Positions 54,488 through 62,091 of a DNA stretch of 64,000 nt are shown piece by piece. Under the pieces are notes generated by a model, which saw only the letters and a list, made by a program, of their open reading frames with translations, searched no databases and was not told the origin of the DNA. Origin of the DNA: Pseudoalteromonas sp. MMG010 (GTDB lineage: Bacteria > Pseudomonadota > Gammaproteobacteria > Enterobacterales > Alteromonadaceae); contig NZ_JAGJEG010000005.1 of NCBI RefSeq assembly GCF_018100905.1, positions 124,001 to 188,000 of the forward strand, read 5' to 3'. Numbering within the stretch: position 1 is the stretch's first letter; each line of letters begins with the position of its first letter. The position numbers and the translations under genes are program-made.

Positions 54488-54535
54488 TGTTGTAAAATTA
54501 TTTCATGATGATCAATGCACTAATTTTACAACAAT
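54486..54535 (-). promoter_or_regulatory. 15-bp perfect inverted repeat over the copper-receptor start
   Basis: ATTGTTGTAAAATTA (54486-54500) and TAATTTTACAACAAT (54521-54535), 15 of 15 matching, around a 20-base spacer. The left arm overlaps the start codon CAT (54485-54487, minus strand). As RNA it would form a long AU-rich hairpin covering the translation start; as DNA it could be an operator. Confidence 0.6.
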
Positions 54536-54551
54536 CGAATAGCGGACAAAC

Positions 54552-54566
54552 GCGACAAAATGTCGC
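54552..54566 (-). terminator. Small hairpin between chemoreceptor and copper receptor
   Basis: GCGACA-AAA-TGTCGC immediately after the chemoreceptor stop (minus strand). The stem is GC-rich but only six bases, followed by GTTTG. A weak terminator at best. Confidence 0.4.
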
Positions 54567-54571
54567 AGTTT

Positions 54572-55870
54572 TTAATTATTTAGATCAGAGACTGTTTTTG
54601 ATACTTGTTCTGCATTAAGTTCAATTTCGTTAATAACATCAGACACTTGTGATACCAACTCACGTCCTTTTTCAGATGAATCAGAAACAGAAGTAATTTG
54701 CTGCGAAATCTCATTTGTGAGTTCATGGTTATTTTTAACAACACTGGCTATTTCGTTAGTTGATTTACTGGTACTAGCAGCTAATTGCCTTACTTCATCA
54801 GCAACAACCGCAAAACCTCGACCATATTCACCTGCCCGTGCAGCCTCAATGGCAGCATTCAACGCAAGTAAATTAGTTTGATCTGCAATGCTACTAATTG
54901 TCGATACAATCGTGCCTATCACTGCTGATTGTTCATTTAAGTCTTTAATGAGTTCAACTGATTTTAGCACTTGGTTCACAATTGCATCTGAATTTGAAAC
55001 TGAATGTTGTAATAATTCAGCGCCTAACTCTGCCGTTTTAACTGTTGTTAATGCAGATTCATGCGCGGATTTAGCAGCCTGTGCAACCGCTTGGCTTTGA
55101 TGTATTTGCTCTGTGATATTAGAAGCAAATTTAATAACTTTTGTTACTCGCCCTTGATTATCAAGAATTGGGTTATAAGTTGCTTCAAGCCAAATTTCAC
55201 TTCCATTGGCGCTAACACGTTCGAATTGCCCAGACTTAAACTGGCCTAAACTCAGCTCTTGCCAAAACTGAGGATTTTCATTATAAAACGCGTCTTTACA
55301 AAACATTTTATGATGTTGGCCAACAATTTGCTCCAATCGATAACCTACGGTCGTTAAAAAGTTTTCATTTGCACTTAAAATTATACCCTCTGGGGTAAAT
55401 TCAATTTCGGCCAAGGCTTTGTTTAAAGCCACATAAACGGCCTCTTGCGATTTGCGTTGAATATAGCGTTGTGTAATATCGGTTGCTATTTTTATAACTT
55501 TTACGACAATGCCATCGACTTCAACAGGAAAATAAGTGGCTTCAAGCCAAATTTTATCACCGTTGTTTTTGAAACGTAAAAACGAACCTGCAATTGATTT
55601 ACCAGCTTTAAGGTCTGTCCAAAATTGGCGGTATTCGTTTGATTGAGCATATTCTGGATCGCAAAACATTTTATGATGATGATCCACCACCTCATGCTTT
55701 TTATAACCCACTGTTTCTAAAAATAATGTATTTGCGTCAATAACCGAACCGTTTGGAGTGAATTCGATATATGCTACATGTTTATAAATTGCGCTCAGCA
55801 TTGAGTTCTTTTGTATCAATTGAGATTCTAAGTCTGCAATTTTTTCTTTGTATTTAGATGAACCGAACAT
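54572..55870 (-). CDS. Soluble PAS-PAS methyl-accepting chemotaxis protein
   Basis: 432 residues and no membrane segment. Two PAS domains at about residues 28-140 and 150-262 share the block [13 protein letters not shown] / [13 protein letters not shown], as well as WLEATY and VIKIATDIT / VIKFASNIT; internal duplication is evident. A short coiled coil leads to the signalling tip [34 protein letters not shown]. The C-terminus is short, with no pentapeptide tether for CheR. A cytosolic receptor for redox, energy or a small ligand, of the Aer/BdlA-like kind. Confidence 0.88.
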   Translation of the reverse strand: MFGSSKYKEKIADLESQLIQKNSMLSAIYKHVAYIEFTPNGSVIDANTLFLETVGYKKHEVVDHHHKMFCDPEYAQSNEYRQFWTDLKAGKSIAGSFLRFKNNGDKIWLEATYFPVEVDGIVVKVIKIATDITQRYIQRKSQEAVYVALNKALAEIEFTPEGIILSANENFLTTVGYRLEQIVGQHHKMFCKDAFYNENPQFWQELSLGQFKSGQFERVSANGSEIWLEATYNPILDNQGRVTKVIKFASNITEQIHQSQAVAQAAKSAHESALTTVKTAELGAELLQHSVSNSDAIVNQVLKSVELIKDLNEQSAVIGTIVSTISSIADQTNLLALNAAIEAARAGEYGRGFAVVADEVRQLAASTSKSTNEIASVVKNNHELTNEISQQITSVSDSSEKGRELVSQVSDVINEIELNAEQVSKTVSDLNN

Positions 55871-56286
55871 ATTTAGCCTTTAGGACTTATTATTTATATT
55901 TAATATGGTTTTTAATGTTTAAATTAAAAACATTTAATTAACTAAACCTCTATCCATATTTAAAATTCATTTCCTTGGCTCTGGCCAATGCACTTTTAAT
56001 TTTTTCTACGTTAAACGCCTATACAAAAATTAATAAAAAACCATACCACAAATACAGATTAGTATTATTAATTCTAGCATAAAAAGTACTTTTTACTGAC
56101 GCCATTAAACGAAAACAATAGATAATGTATTATTATCGAAACAGCTGTCAATTAAAGTTACCTGTATTTTACTCTTTTCCTATGAGTAAAATCGAACATG
56201 ACTCATTTAAATAAATAATCTAAAATGCCTTTTTAGTTTTATCATCTCGATCTTTATTGCTTAACAATAAAGACGAAGGAATGTTT
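55871..56286. other. Divergent intergenic region, chemoreceptor / MFS gene
   Basis: 416 bases, no supported gene. It has a 14-bp palindrome AAAAAGTACTTTTT (56081-56094) and a 9-bp inverted repeat, ATTTTACTC (56166-56174) and GAGTAAAAT (56184-56192). These are candidate operators for the MFS gene. AAGGA (56276-56280) is its RBS. Confidence 0.4.
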
Positions 56287-57483
56287 ATGGTTATAGGTAA
56301 ATCAACTTCGCAACAACCTAACTTAACTCTCATATTATTTATTTTGGCTCTGGGTACTTTTATTTTAGGGCTCTCTGAATTTTCGATGATGCCTATGCTT
56401 CCGCTTATCAGCGAAACATTTAACTCAACACCTTCTCAAAGTGGTTACGCAATTAGTGCCTACGCAATTGGTGTTGTTGTGGGTGCTCCATTGCTTATGT
56501 TAAGCACTGCAAATATGAATAAACGAAATGCATTGCTTATTTTTTTAGCATTAATGTGTATTTCAAATGCTTTAAGTGGATCGGCAAATTCATTAGCTCA
56601 ATTGGTATTTTACCGGTTTTTAAGTGGTCTCCCTCATGGCGCTTATTTTGGTGCTGCCATTTTATTAGCTGCCGATATTGCACCACAAGGAAAACGTGCA
56701 AGTTATATGTCTAAAGTATTTATGGGGCTGACAATCGCTACCATTGTTGGGGTCCCTGTGGTGACTTTAGTAGGGCAAAATTTTAGTTGGCGATACTGCT
56801 TAGTGGCCGCGGCTATATTAGCGTTAATTGCGTTTATATTAGTTTATGCGTTAGTGCCAAATATTAAAAACAAACAAGCTACACACTTACTTAACGAACT
56901 TAGCGTACTAAAAAACAAACTTGTTTGGTCTATATTAGGTATTGTAATTATTGGTTTTGGCGGCGTTTTTTGCATTTATACTTATATTGCCGATACCATT
57001 TTAGTTGTTACTCATACGCCTGCTTATACTATTTCTATCGCTATGATCATGTTTGGTATTGGCTGTACTGTGGGGAATTATATTTTAGGTAAAGCGGCCG
57101 ATAAATCTGCGATTAAAACCACAGGTATTGCTTTATTCGCCAGTATTATTTTTGCTTTTGCCTATATTACTGCCAGCGTAAATATTTGGTTACTTTACCT
57201 TGTCATTTTTTGTATCGGATTTAGTGTAGGTATTGCCACATTAATACAAACCTTATTAATGGATGTATCACCTAATGGGCACGCCATGATTGGCGCGCTA
57301 GTACAATGTGCATTTAATACCGCTAACGCCATTGGCCCCTGGTTAGGTGGAATGGCCATTGCCTATGGGGCCGCCCCCAATCAAACGGGCTATGTTGCGG
57401 CGGCATTATTTATAGGCGGGTTTATTATGTGGGGAGTTAGTTACTTGCAACTTAACAAGCAAAGTTTAAAGCCAAATAATTAA
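56287..57483 (+). CDS. MFS transporter of the AraJ/DHA1 type
   Basis: 398 residues starting at the ATG at 56287, six bases after AAGGA; frames from 56257 or 56281 lack a well-spaced site. Twelve membrane helices. GTFILGLSEFSMMPMLPLISETFNSTPSQSGYAISAYAIGVVVGAPL and FYRFLSGLPHGAYFGAAILLAADIAP are typical of the AraJ-like sugar/drug efflux group. It converges with the AraC-type regulator gene, which could control it. Substrate unknown. Confidence 0.87.
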   Translation: MVIGKSTSQQPNLTLILFILALGTFILGLSEFSMMPMLPLISETFNSTPSQSGYAISAYAIGVVVGAPLLMLSTANMNKRNALLIFLALMCISNALSGSANSLAQLVFYRFLSGLPHGAYFGAAILLAADIAPQGKRASYMSKVFMGLTIATIVGVPVVTLVGQNFSWRYCLVAAAILALIAFILVYALVPNIKNKQATHLLNELSVLKNKLVWSILGIVIIGFGGVFCIYTYIADTILVVTHTPAYTISIAMIMFGIGCTVGNYILGKAADKSAIKTTGIALFASIIFAFAYITASVNIWLLYLVIFCIGFSVGIATLIQTLLMDVSPNGHAMIGALVQCAFNTANAIGPWLGGMAIAYGAAPNQTGYVAAALFIGGFIMWGVSYLQLNKQSLKPNN

Positions 57484-57493
57484 GCACACGTTT

Positions 57494-58492
57494 TTACGTT
57501 TTAATTTGACTGGGCGTCAGTCCAGTCCAACGCTTAAATGCACGACGAAAGTTTGGAATGTCGTAAAAAGCTAATTGCTTAGCAACTTGCTCATTCCCTT
57601 TCGCTTTTAGCGTTAATAAATATATTGCCTGATATTTTTTTTGCTCATCCACCAGCGATGAAAAAGTTATATTATGGTGTTTTAATTTACGTTTAAACGT
57701 TGCTGAACTCATCGCAAATGCCGTCGCTGTTTGCTCAAGGCCCGCCTCTTTTTGGCGCGATAAAAAACACCATACAGCTTCAATAAATGAATAGCGTGTA
57801 TATGCTGTACTTTGCAATTGCGAGTGCACCTGCATAAAGCGCAGCCGACTTGCATTGGGATTTACTTTTTTTAATACCGATTGCGCTATAGTCCAACGCG
57901 TACAGGGTTGTTCAAAACGTAATTTAAGCCCTAGATGCTGCTCGTATTGGTGAATATGCTTGGGTTTTTTAAAGTTAAAATCAAATTCACATTGCGGGTA
58001 TTCCCCGGTAAGGCGCTTAAGTAGACTATAAAATGCAGCAGCATAAACCTCTAATATGTAGTTATAAAGCTCTTCTTCAACAGCAAAGCCACAATGCAAA
58101 TAAATATAATACTGCGCATTTTTTAAATGGGTTTTATTAAACAGCAAAGGAGACAACTGCATTTTAAATGCATTTAACTGATTTAATGCTTGGCCTAAAT
58201 GTGCGCTATAAAGCAAGGTTTGCGCTGCTTTAGACGTATCGTTTATTAACTGACTGCCCAATAAAAAGCCACTGTCGCTATCTTCCATTAAGACTTTAAA
58301 TTGCTTTATTAAGCGCAGCTGCTGCGAAACACTAAATGTAGAATTAAAACACAATAAATCTTGCTCAAATATTCCCGTACCGCGCAATAGTTTATGCAGC
58401 GCAATACCTCGTGACTGTGCTAATTCAACAATAGCAGTGATCATCCCTTCACTGCTCATATATTTAGTATCTACGCTAACATAGTTGTTCAC
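57494..58492 (-). CDS. AraC-family transcriptional regulator
   Basis: 332 residues from a GTG that overlaps the upstream GGDEF gene by 17 bases. Residues ~20-205 resemble the Arabinose_bd-type effector domain of the OruR/ArgR-like group (LRLIKQFKVLMEDSDSGFLLGSQL). The C-terminal ~100 residues hold two helix-turn-helix motifs, ATAFAMSSATFKRKLKHHNI and VAKQLAFYDIPNFRRAFKRWTGLTPSQIK. The overlap means it is co-expressed with the GGDEF protein. Confidence 0.9.
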   Translation of the reverse strand: MNNYVSVDTKYMSSEGMITAIVELAQSRGIALHKLLRGTGIFEQDLLCFNSTFSVSQQLRLIKQFKVLMEDSDSGFLLGSQLINDTSKAAQTLLYSAHLGQALNQLNAFKMQLSPLLFNKTHLKNAQYYIYLHCGFAVEEELYNYILEVYAAAFYSLLKRLTGEYPQCEFDFNFKKPKHIHQYEQHLGLKLRFEQPCTRWTIAQSVLKKVNPNASRLRFMQVHSQLQSTAYTRYSFIEAVWCFLSRQKEAGLEQTATAFAMSSATFKRKLKHHNITFSSLVDEQKKYQAIYLLTLKAKGNEQVAKQLAFYDIPNFRRAFKRWTGLTPSQIKT

Positions 58493-59393
58493 GTTGCTGC
58501 GCTCTTTGTTGCTTTTGTTGTTGGAGCTTTAACTGTAATTGATGTGTTATATCATGGGCATATTGCTGTGGTGTTCCAACCACAAACTCAGTCGTCACAT
58601 GTTGAAATCGGGCCTTTTTAATCCCTTCTACTTTAAAAGCACAATGCGCTAATGCCGATTTTATTTGTCGTAAAAGCTCTTGCCCTTGGGCTGTTGAAGT
58701 GGCTGGCATTAAGATCATAAAACAATCCCCGGCATAGCGACATACCACATCGCCCACTCGGCAATTCATTAAAATTAGTTCACTGATTTCACGAAGTAAC
58801 CTATCTCCTTCATAAAAACCAAATTCACGATTAAAAAGTGAAAAATCACGCACATCAATTGCACCAACAATGACTGGTTTTCCAACTTTTAGTTGATCAG
58901 TTAACACCTTTTGTAAGTAGTCAGCTTTATAGAGCCCCGTAATTGGGCATACTTTATCGTGCTGCCTTAAATGTGCTTCGCGCCTGCGTAACTGCTTATT
59001 TAATACATATTGCTCTTGGTGCCAATAATATAAACCTAAGCTCGTGAGTAACATACCAATCGGTGCGGGAAGCGATTCAATCCAACTAAGCCATAACTGC
59101 GATGGTTGTATGAGCCACTCATCAAGTAAATCTAACGTGGCTGAGAACATAAATATAGCTAAGCCACACACTAAATAACGGGTTACTTTACCTGCTGGTC
59201 GCGAAACAAGTAATGCCGTTATCCAGCTAAGCGTCATTAACACAATTCCTCCCTCACCTAACACATCTAACCATTGAATATGTTCTTTTGCTTTTAGCTC
59301 GCCAAAAAACGCGCTTAAAAAAAATGCCAATAACAATAACGCAATCACAGTGTTAACTAAAAATCGATGACTATAAAAAGGGTTAAACCGCAT
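58476..59393 (-). CDS. Membrane GGDEF protein with degenerate active site
   Basis: 305 residues. Four membrane helices (about 11-30, 40-60, 68-88, 105-122) and a short basic linker precede a GGDEF domain (~135-270). The catalytic motif is A221-G-D-C-F225 in RYAGDCFMIL instead of GGDEF, losing the first Gly and the Glu needed for metal and catalysis, so cyclase activity is unlikely. The inhibitory site R212-V-G-D215 sits exactly five residues before the motif and is intact, so it may bind c-di-GMP as a sensor. It is translationally coupled to the AraC regulator. Confidence 0.88.
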   Translation of the reverse strand: MRFNPFYSHRFLVNTVIALLLLAFFLSAFFGELKAKEHIQWLDVLGEGGIVLMTLSWITALLVSRPAGKVTRYLVCGLAIFMFSATLDLLDEWLIQPSQLWLSWIESLPAPIGMLLTSLGLYYWHQEQYVLNKQLRRREAHLRQHDKVCPITGLYKADYLQKVLTDQLKVGKPVIVGAIDVRDFSLFNREFGFYEGDRLLREISELILMNCRVGDVVCRYAGDCFMILMPATSTAQGQELLRQIKSALAHCAFKVEGIKKARFQHVTTEFVVGTPQQYAHDITHQLQLKLQQQKQQRAQQREQLC

Positions 59394-59679
59394 AACAGCT
59401 CTTTTTAAATTAATTTTGATAAACGAATGCTAATACGCTTATCAACGTTTTAGCAGGGTCATATTAGCTCAATGATATGACAAGTTAATGACTTACTCGC
59501 TGAGCATACCGTGCAATGCAGCATAAACACTGAGTGGGTGGGGAGTGTTAACAGCTCATTTAGCTTTTTTTTTGTATAAAACATGGGGTTTTCATGGTGT
59601 TAGTGATTAACCTGTCATATTTGCGTCATTTATTATCGGTAGCTTGCTCGCCATACCAAGGAACAAACCGGAGCAAAAC
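59394..59679. promoter_or_regulatory. Divergent promoter region, GGDEF gene / phytate TonB receptor
   Basis: 286 bases between divergent genes. It contains a Pho-box-like repeat (59612-59629), an inverted repeat GTCATAT...ATATGAC (59458-59481) and the receptor RBS (GGAG, seven bases before the ATG at 59680). Confidence 0.5.
59612..59629 (+). promoter_or_regulatory. Pho-box-like direct repeat
   Basis: CTGTCAT-ATTT-GCGTCAT: the first seven bases match the PhoB half-site CTGTCAT exactly, the second matches five of seven, and the period is 11 bases, as in an E. coli Pho box. It lies 51-68 bases before the start of a receptor gene that is followed by a phytase gene. TATTAT follows at 59631-59636. 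Confidence 0.6.
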
Positions 59680-61977
59680 ATGAAACACTTTAAAATAAAT
59701 ACGCTGGTTGCAGCACTGACATTAGCCAGTACAACAAGCTATGGCGCAGAACAAAATACGCCTTCAGAACCTGTTAAAGTATCTGAAGAATTAGTCGTAT
59801 ACGGCGAAATTGGCTATCGTAATCGTTCGCAAGAACTAGCACCTACGCTTGAATACTCACAAGATTACTTTCAACGTTTTGAACCTTTAACCGCTGGAGA
59901 TGCACTCAAACGAGTCCCCAGCGTTACCTTTTTATCTGATGTTTTAGAATCTGATGGTGCCCGTATGCGAGGTCTCAGCCCTGCGTATACTAAGGTATTA
60001 ATTAATGGTGAAGAAGTGCCAGGCGCCGGCGCTGATCGTTCGTTTTTTGTCGACCGTATTCCTGCTGAATTAATTGAACGCGTTGAAATTATTCGCTCAT
60101 CTAGCGCTAATCGTTCAGCCGATGCCATTGCTGGTACATTAAATATCGTATTACGCGATGGTTATAGCTTAGAGGGTGGCTATATTCGTGTAGGTGGTTT
60201 GCGTTATGACGATGGCGAACTAAAAGAAAGCATTGGTGGAGTATATGGTACTGAGTTTGCTGGTGGGCGCTTATTACTTGGCGCTAACGTACAGGGGCGT
60301 TATAACCCAAAACAAAAAACAAGCTTACGATTTGGCGACAGCCCTGAAAACAATGCAAGCTATGAAACAGAAGAATTTGATAATAGAGAAGATCAAGCAG
60401 ATACTCGTGACGGTGATGACACCTCATTTAATGCCAGTTATGAAATTGCTTTTAACAATGGCAGTAAATTTGATATTAGCGCTATGTGGGTTGATACAGA
60501 ACGTACCGAAGATGAACGCTCATTTGAATACAACGAAGCAACGTCTACCAATGGCTCGATTGTCAGTGGTGGTAATTTAGAAACCGATAATGCCAATATT
60601 AAGTATATTGACCAAACTAATTACAATATAAATGCCGGTTACGAAATACCGTTATTTGGCGGCATAAGTAAACTGAAATTTGGTATTGCCGAATTTGAAG
60701 AGTCTGTTTACGAACAAGAAGTCGAACTAGACACCTCTGAGCTCCCAATCGTATTTGAAGAACAGCAAGAAAAAAGCGATATTGACGATAGTGAGTGGAC
60801 ACTTCAATGGCAACATAGCCTGCAGCTAAACGACACAAAAGAAATGCAATTTGGTGCTTTTTTACAAAATAAAGAGCGCGACAGTGCTATTTTTGTCGCT
60901 GAAGATGAACGCGAGTTAGACCTAACAAGTTGGGATCAATACGCACAATCGCCTATCGTATTAGCAACCTTTAATACACAATATGAAGCTGCCACCGGCG
61001 GTGTAAACGCGATTGAAGAAGATCGCTTTGATATATTTGCGTTAATTAAGCACCAAGATGATCTACTCGGATGGGAAGTCGGAGTACGCTACGAAACCAC
61101 CGATTCAACCATTAATAATAAAATTGATAACGACATTGCACAAAACGATTACAGCTACATGTTACCTTCTGCTCATTTTCGTTATAACGTCAGTGAAAAT
61201 GGCCGTATCAGTGCATCAGTTGCAAGAAGCTTACGCCGCCCTGAGTTTGATTATATTACCCCAGCCCTGCTAGAGGGAGAGCTTGGTGATAATGATCTAT
61301 TAGGTAACCCCGATTTAAAGCCCGAATCAGCGTGGGGCGCCGACTTAGGCTATGAGTACCGCATAGGAAAAAGTGGTGTAATAGGTATAAATGCATTTTA
61401 CCGAAAAGTCACCGATCTAATAGAAATCGCAAATACCCAAGTCCAAGGCTCAGATGGCGAAGGAACCTTTGTACTTCAACCGCGTAATACCGGCGACGGT
61501 AACGTAAAAGGCCTTGAATTAGATTTATCAACCCCATTAAGCGCAGTCAATATGCCCAACACCGGGGTATTTTTAAATTATTCATGGCTTGATAGTGAAG
61601 TGACCGATTTTTTTGGCTCGCGTAAATTTAACGACCAATCTGATTATGTCTATAACCTAGGTTTTATCCAAGACCTTCCTAAGCTTCGCGCTTCTTTTGG
61701 TGCAACTTATAGAAAGCAAGGTGACGCTTATGCTCGTATAGTCGGCGAAGAGATAACCACTTCCTACGGGGCAGATTTAGAGTTATTTATAGAAAAACGT
61801 TGGGACGATATTACGTTGCGAGTGGTTGGGTCAAACTTACTCGACGCCAGCAAAGATGAAATGTTTAATAAATTCGATACGATAGACGATCAATTTAGTC
61901 GCGATTATGACGAGTATGAACTTGAATCAGAAGAAGCAGGTCCGGTGCTACAAGTTATGTTTCGTTATGCATTTTAG
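59680..61977 (+). CDS. TonB-dependent receptor, probable phytate-linked uptake
   Basis: 765 residues from the ATG at 59680 (RBS GGAG; the TTG at 59644 is unlikely). Signal peptide about 1-23 (ALTLASTTSYGA). Plug domain ~35-165: PLTAGDALKRVPSVTFLSDVLESDGARMRGLSPAYTKVLINGEEVPG and VEIIRSSSANRSADAIAGTLNIVLRDG. The barrel ends QVMFRYAF with terminal Phe. It is followed 114 bases later by a beta-propeller phytase gene; such pairing is known in other marine gammaproteobacteria and suggests that it imports phytate or inositol phosphates. The Pho-box-like repeat upstream supports phosphate control. Confidence 0.85.
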   Translation: MKHFKINTLVAALTLASTTSYGAEQNTPSEPVKVSEELVVYGEIGYRNRSQELAPTLEYSQDYFQRFEPLTAGDALKRVPSVTFLSDVLESDGARMRGLSPAYTKVLINGEEVPGAGADRSFFVDRIPAELIERVEIIRSSSANRSADAIAGTLNIVLRDGYSLEGGYIRVGGLRYDDGELKESIGGVYGTEFAGGRLLLGANVQGRYNPKQKTSLRFGDSPENNASYETEEFDNREDQADTRDGDDTSFNASYEIAFNNGSKFDISAMWVDTERTEDERSFEYNEATSTNGSIVSGGNLETDNANIKYIDQTNYNINAGYEIPLFGGISKLKFGIAEFEESVYEQEVELDTSELPIVFEEQQEKSDIDDSEWTLQWQHSLQLNDTKEMQFGAFLQNKERDSAIFVAEDERELDLTSWDQYAQSPIVLATFNTQYEAATGGVNAIEEDRFDIFALIKHQDDLLGWEVGVRYETTDSTINNKIDNDIAQNDYSYMLPSAHFRYNVSENGRISASVARSLRRPEFDYITPALLEGELGDNDLLGNPDLKPESAWGADLGYEYRIGKSGVIGINAFYRKVTDLIEIANTQVQGSDGEGTFVLQPRNTGDGNVKGLELDLSTPLSAVNMPNTGVFLNYSWLDSEVTDFFGSRKFNDQSDYVYNLGFIQDLPKLRASFGATYRKQGDAYARIVGEEITTSYGADLELFIEKRWDDITLRVVGSNLLDASKDEMFNKFDTIDDQFSRDYDEYELESEEAGPVLQVMFRYAF

Positions 61978-61989
61978 TCCCAATTAAAC

Positions 61990-62015
61990 GTGGTCGTTAA
62001 ATGTGCAACGACCAC
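61990..62015 (+). terminator. Hairpin after the TonB receptor gene
   Basis: Perfect GTGGTCGTT (61990-61998) and AACGACCAC (62007-62015) with an eight-base loop, 12 bases after the receptor stop. It is followed by CCTTTATT only, so termination would be partial. Confidence 0.55.
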
Positions 62016-62046
62016 CCTTTATTAGCACCACTATCGTTAGAATAAA

Positions 62047-62080
62047 TTACGACTGCGAGTATAAAAACACACAGTCGTAA
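62047..62080 (+). promoter_or_regulatory. Second hairpin directly upstream of the phytase RBS
   Basis: TTACGACTG (62047-62055) and CAGTCGTAA (62072-62080), perfect nine-base arms and a 16-base loop. The stem ends just before the AAGGA ribosome site of the phytase gene. Could regulate translation or mark a processing site. Confidence 0.45.
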
Positions 62081-62091
62081 TAAGGAAATTT

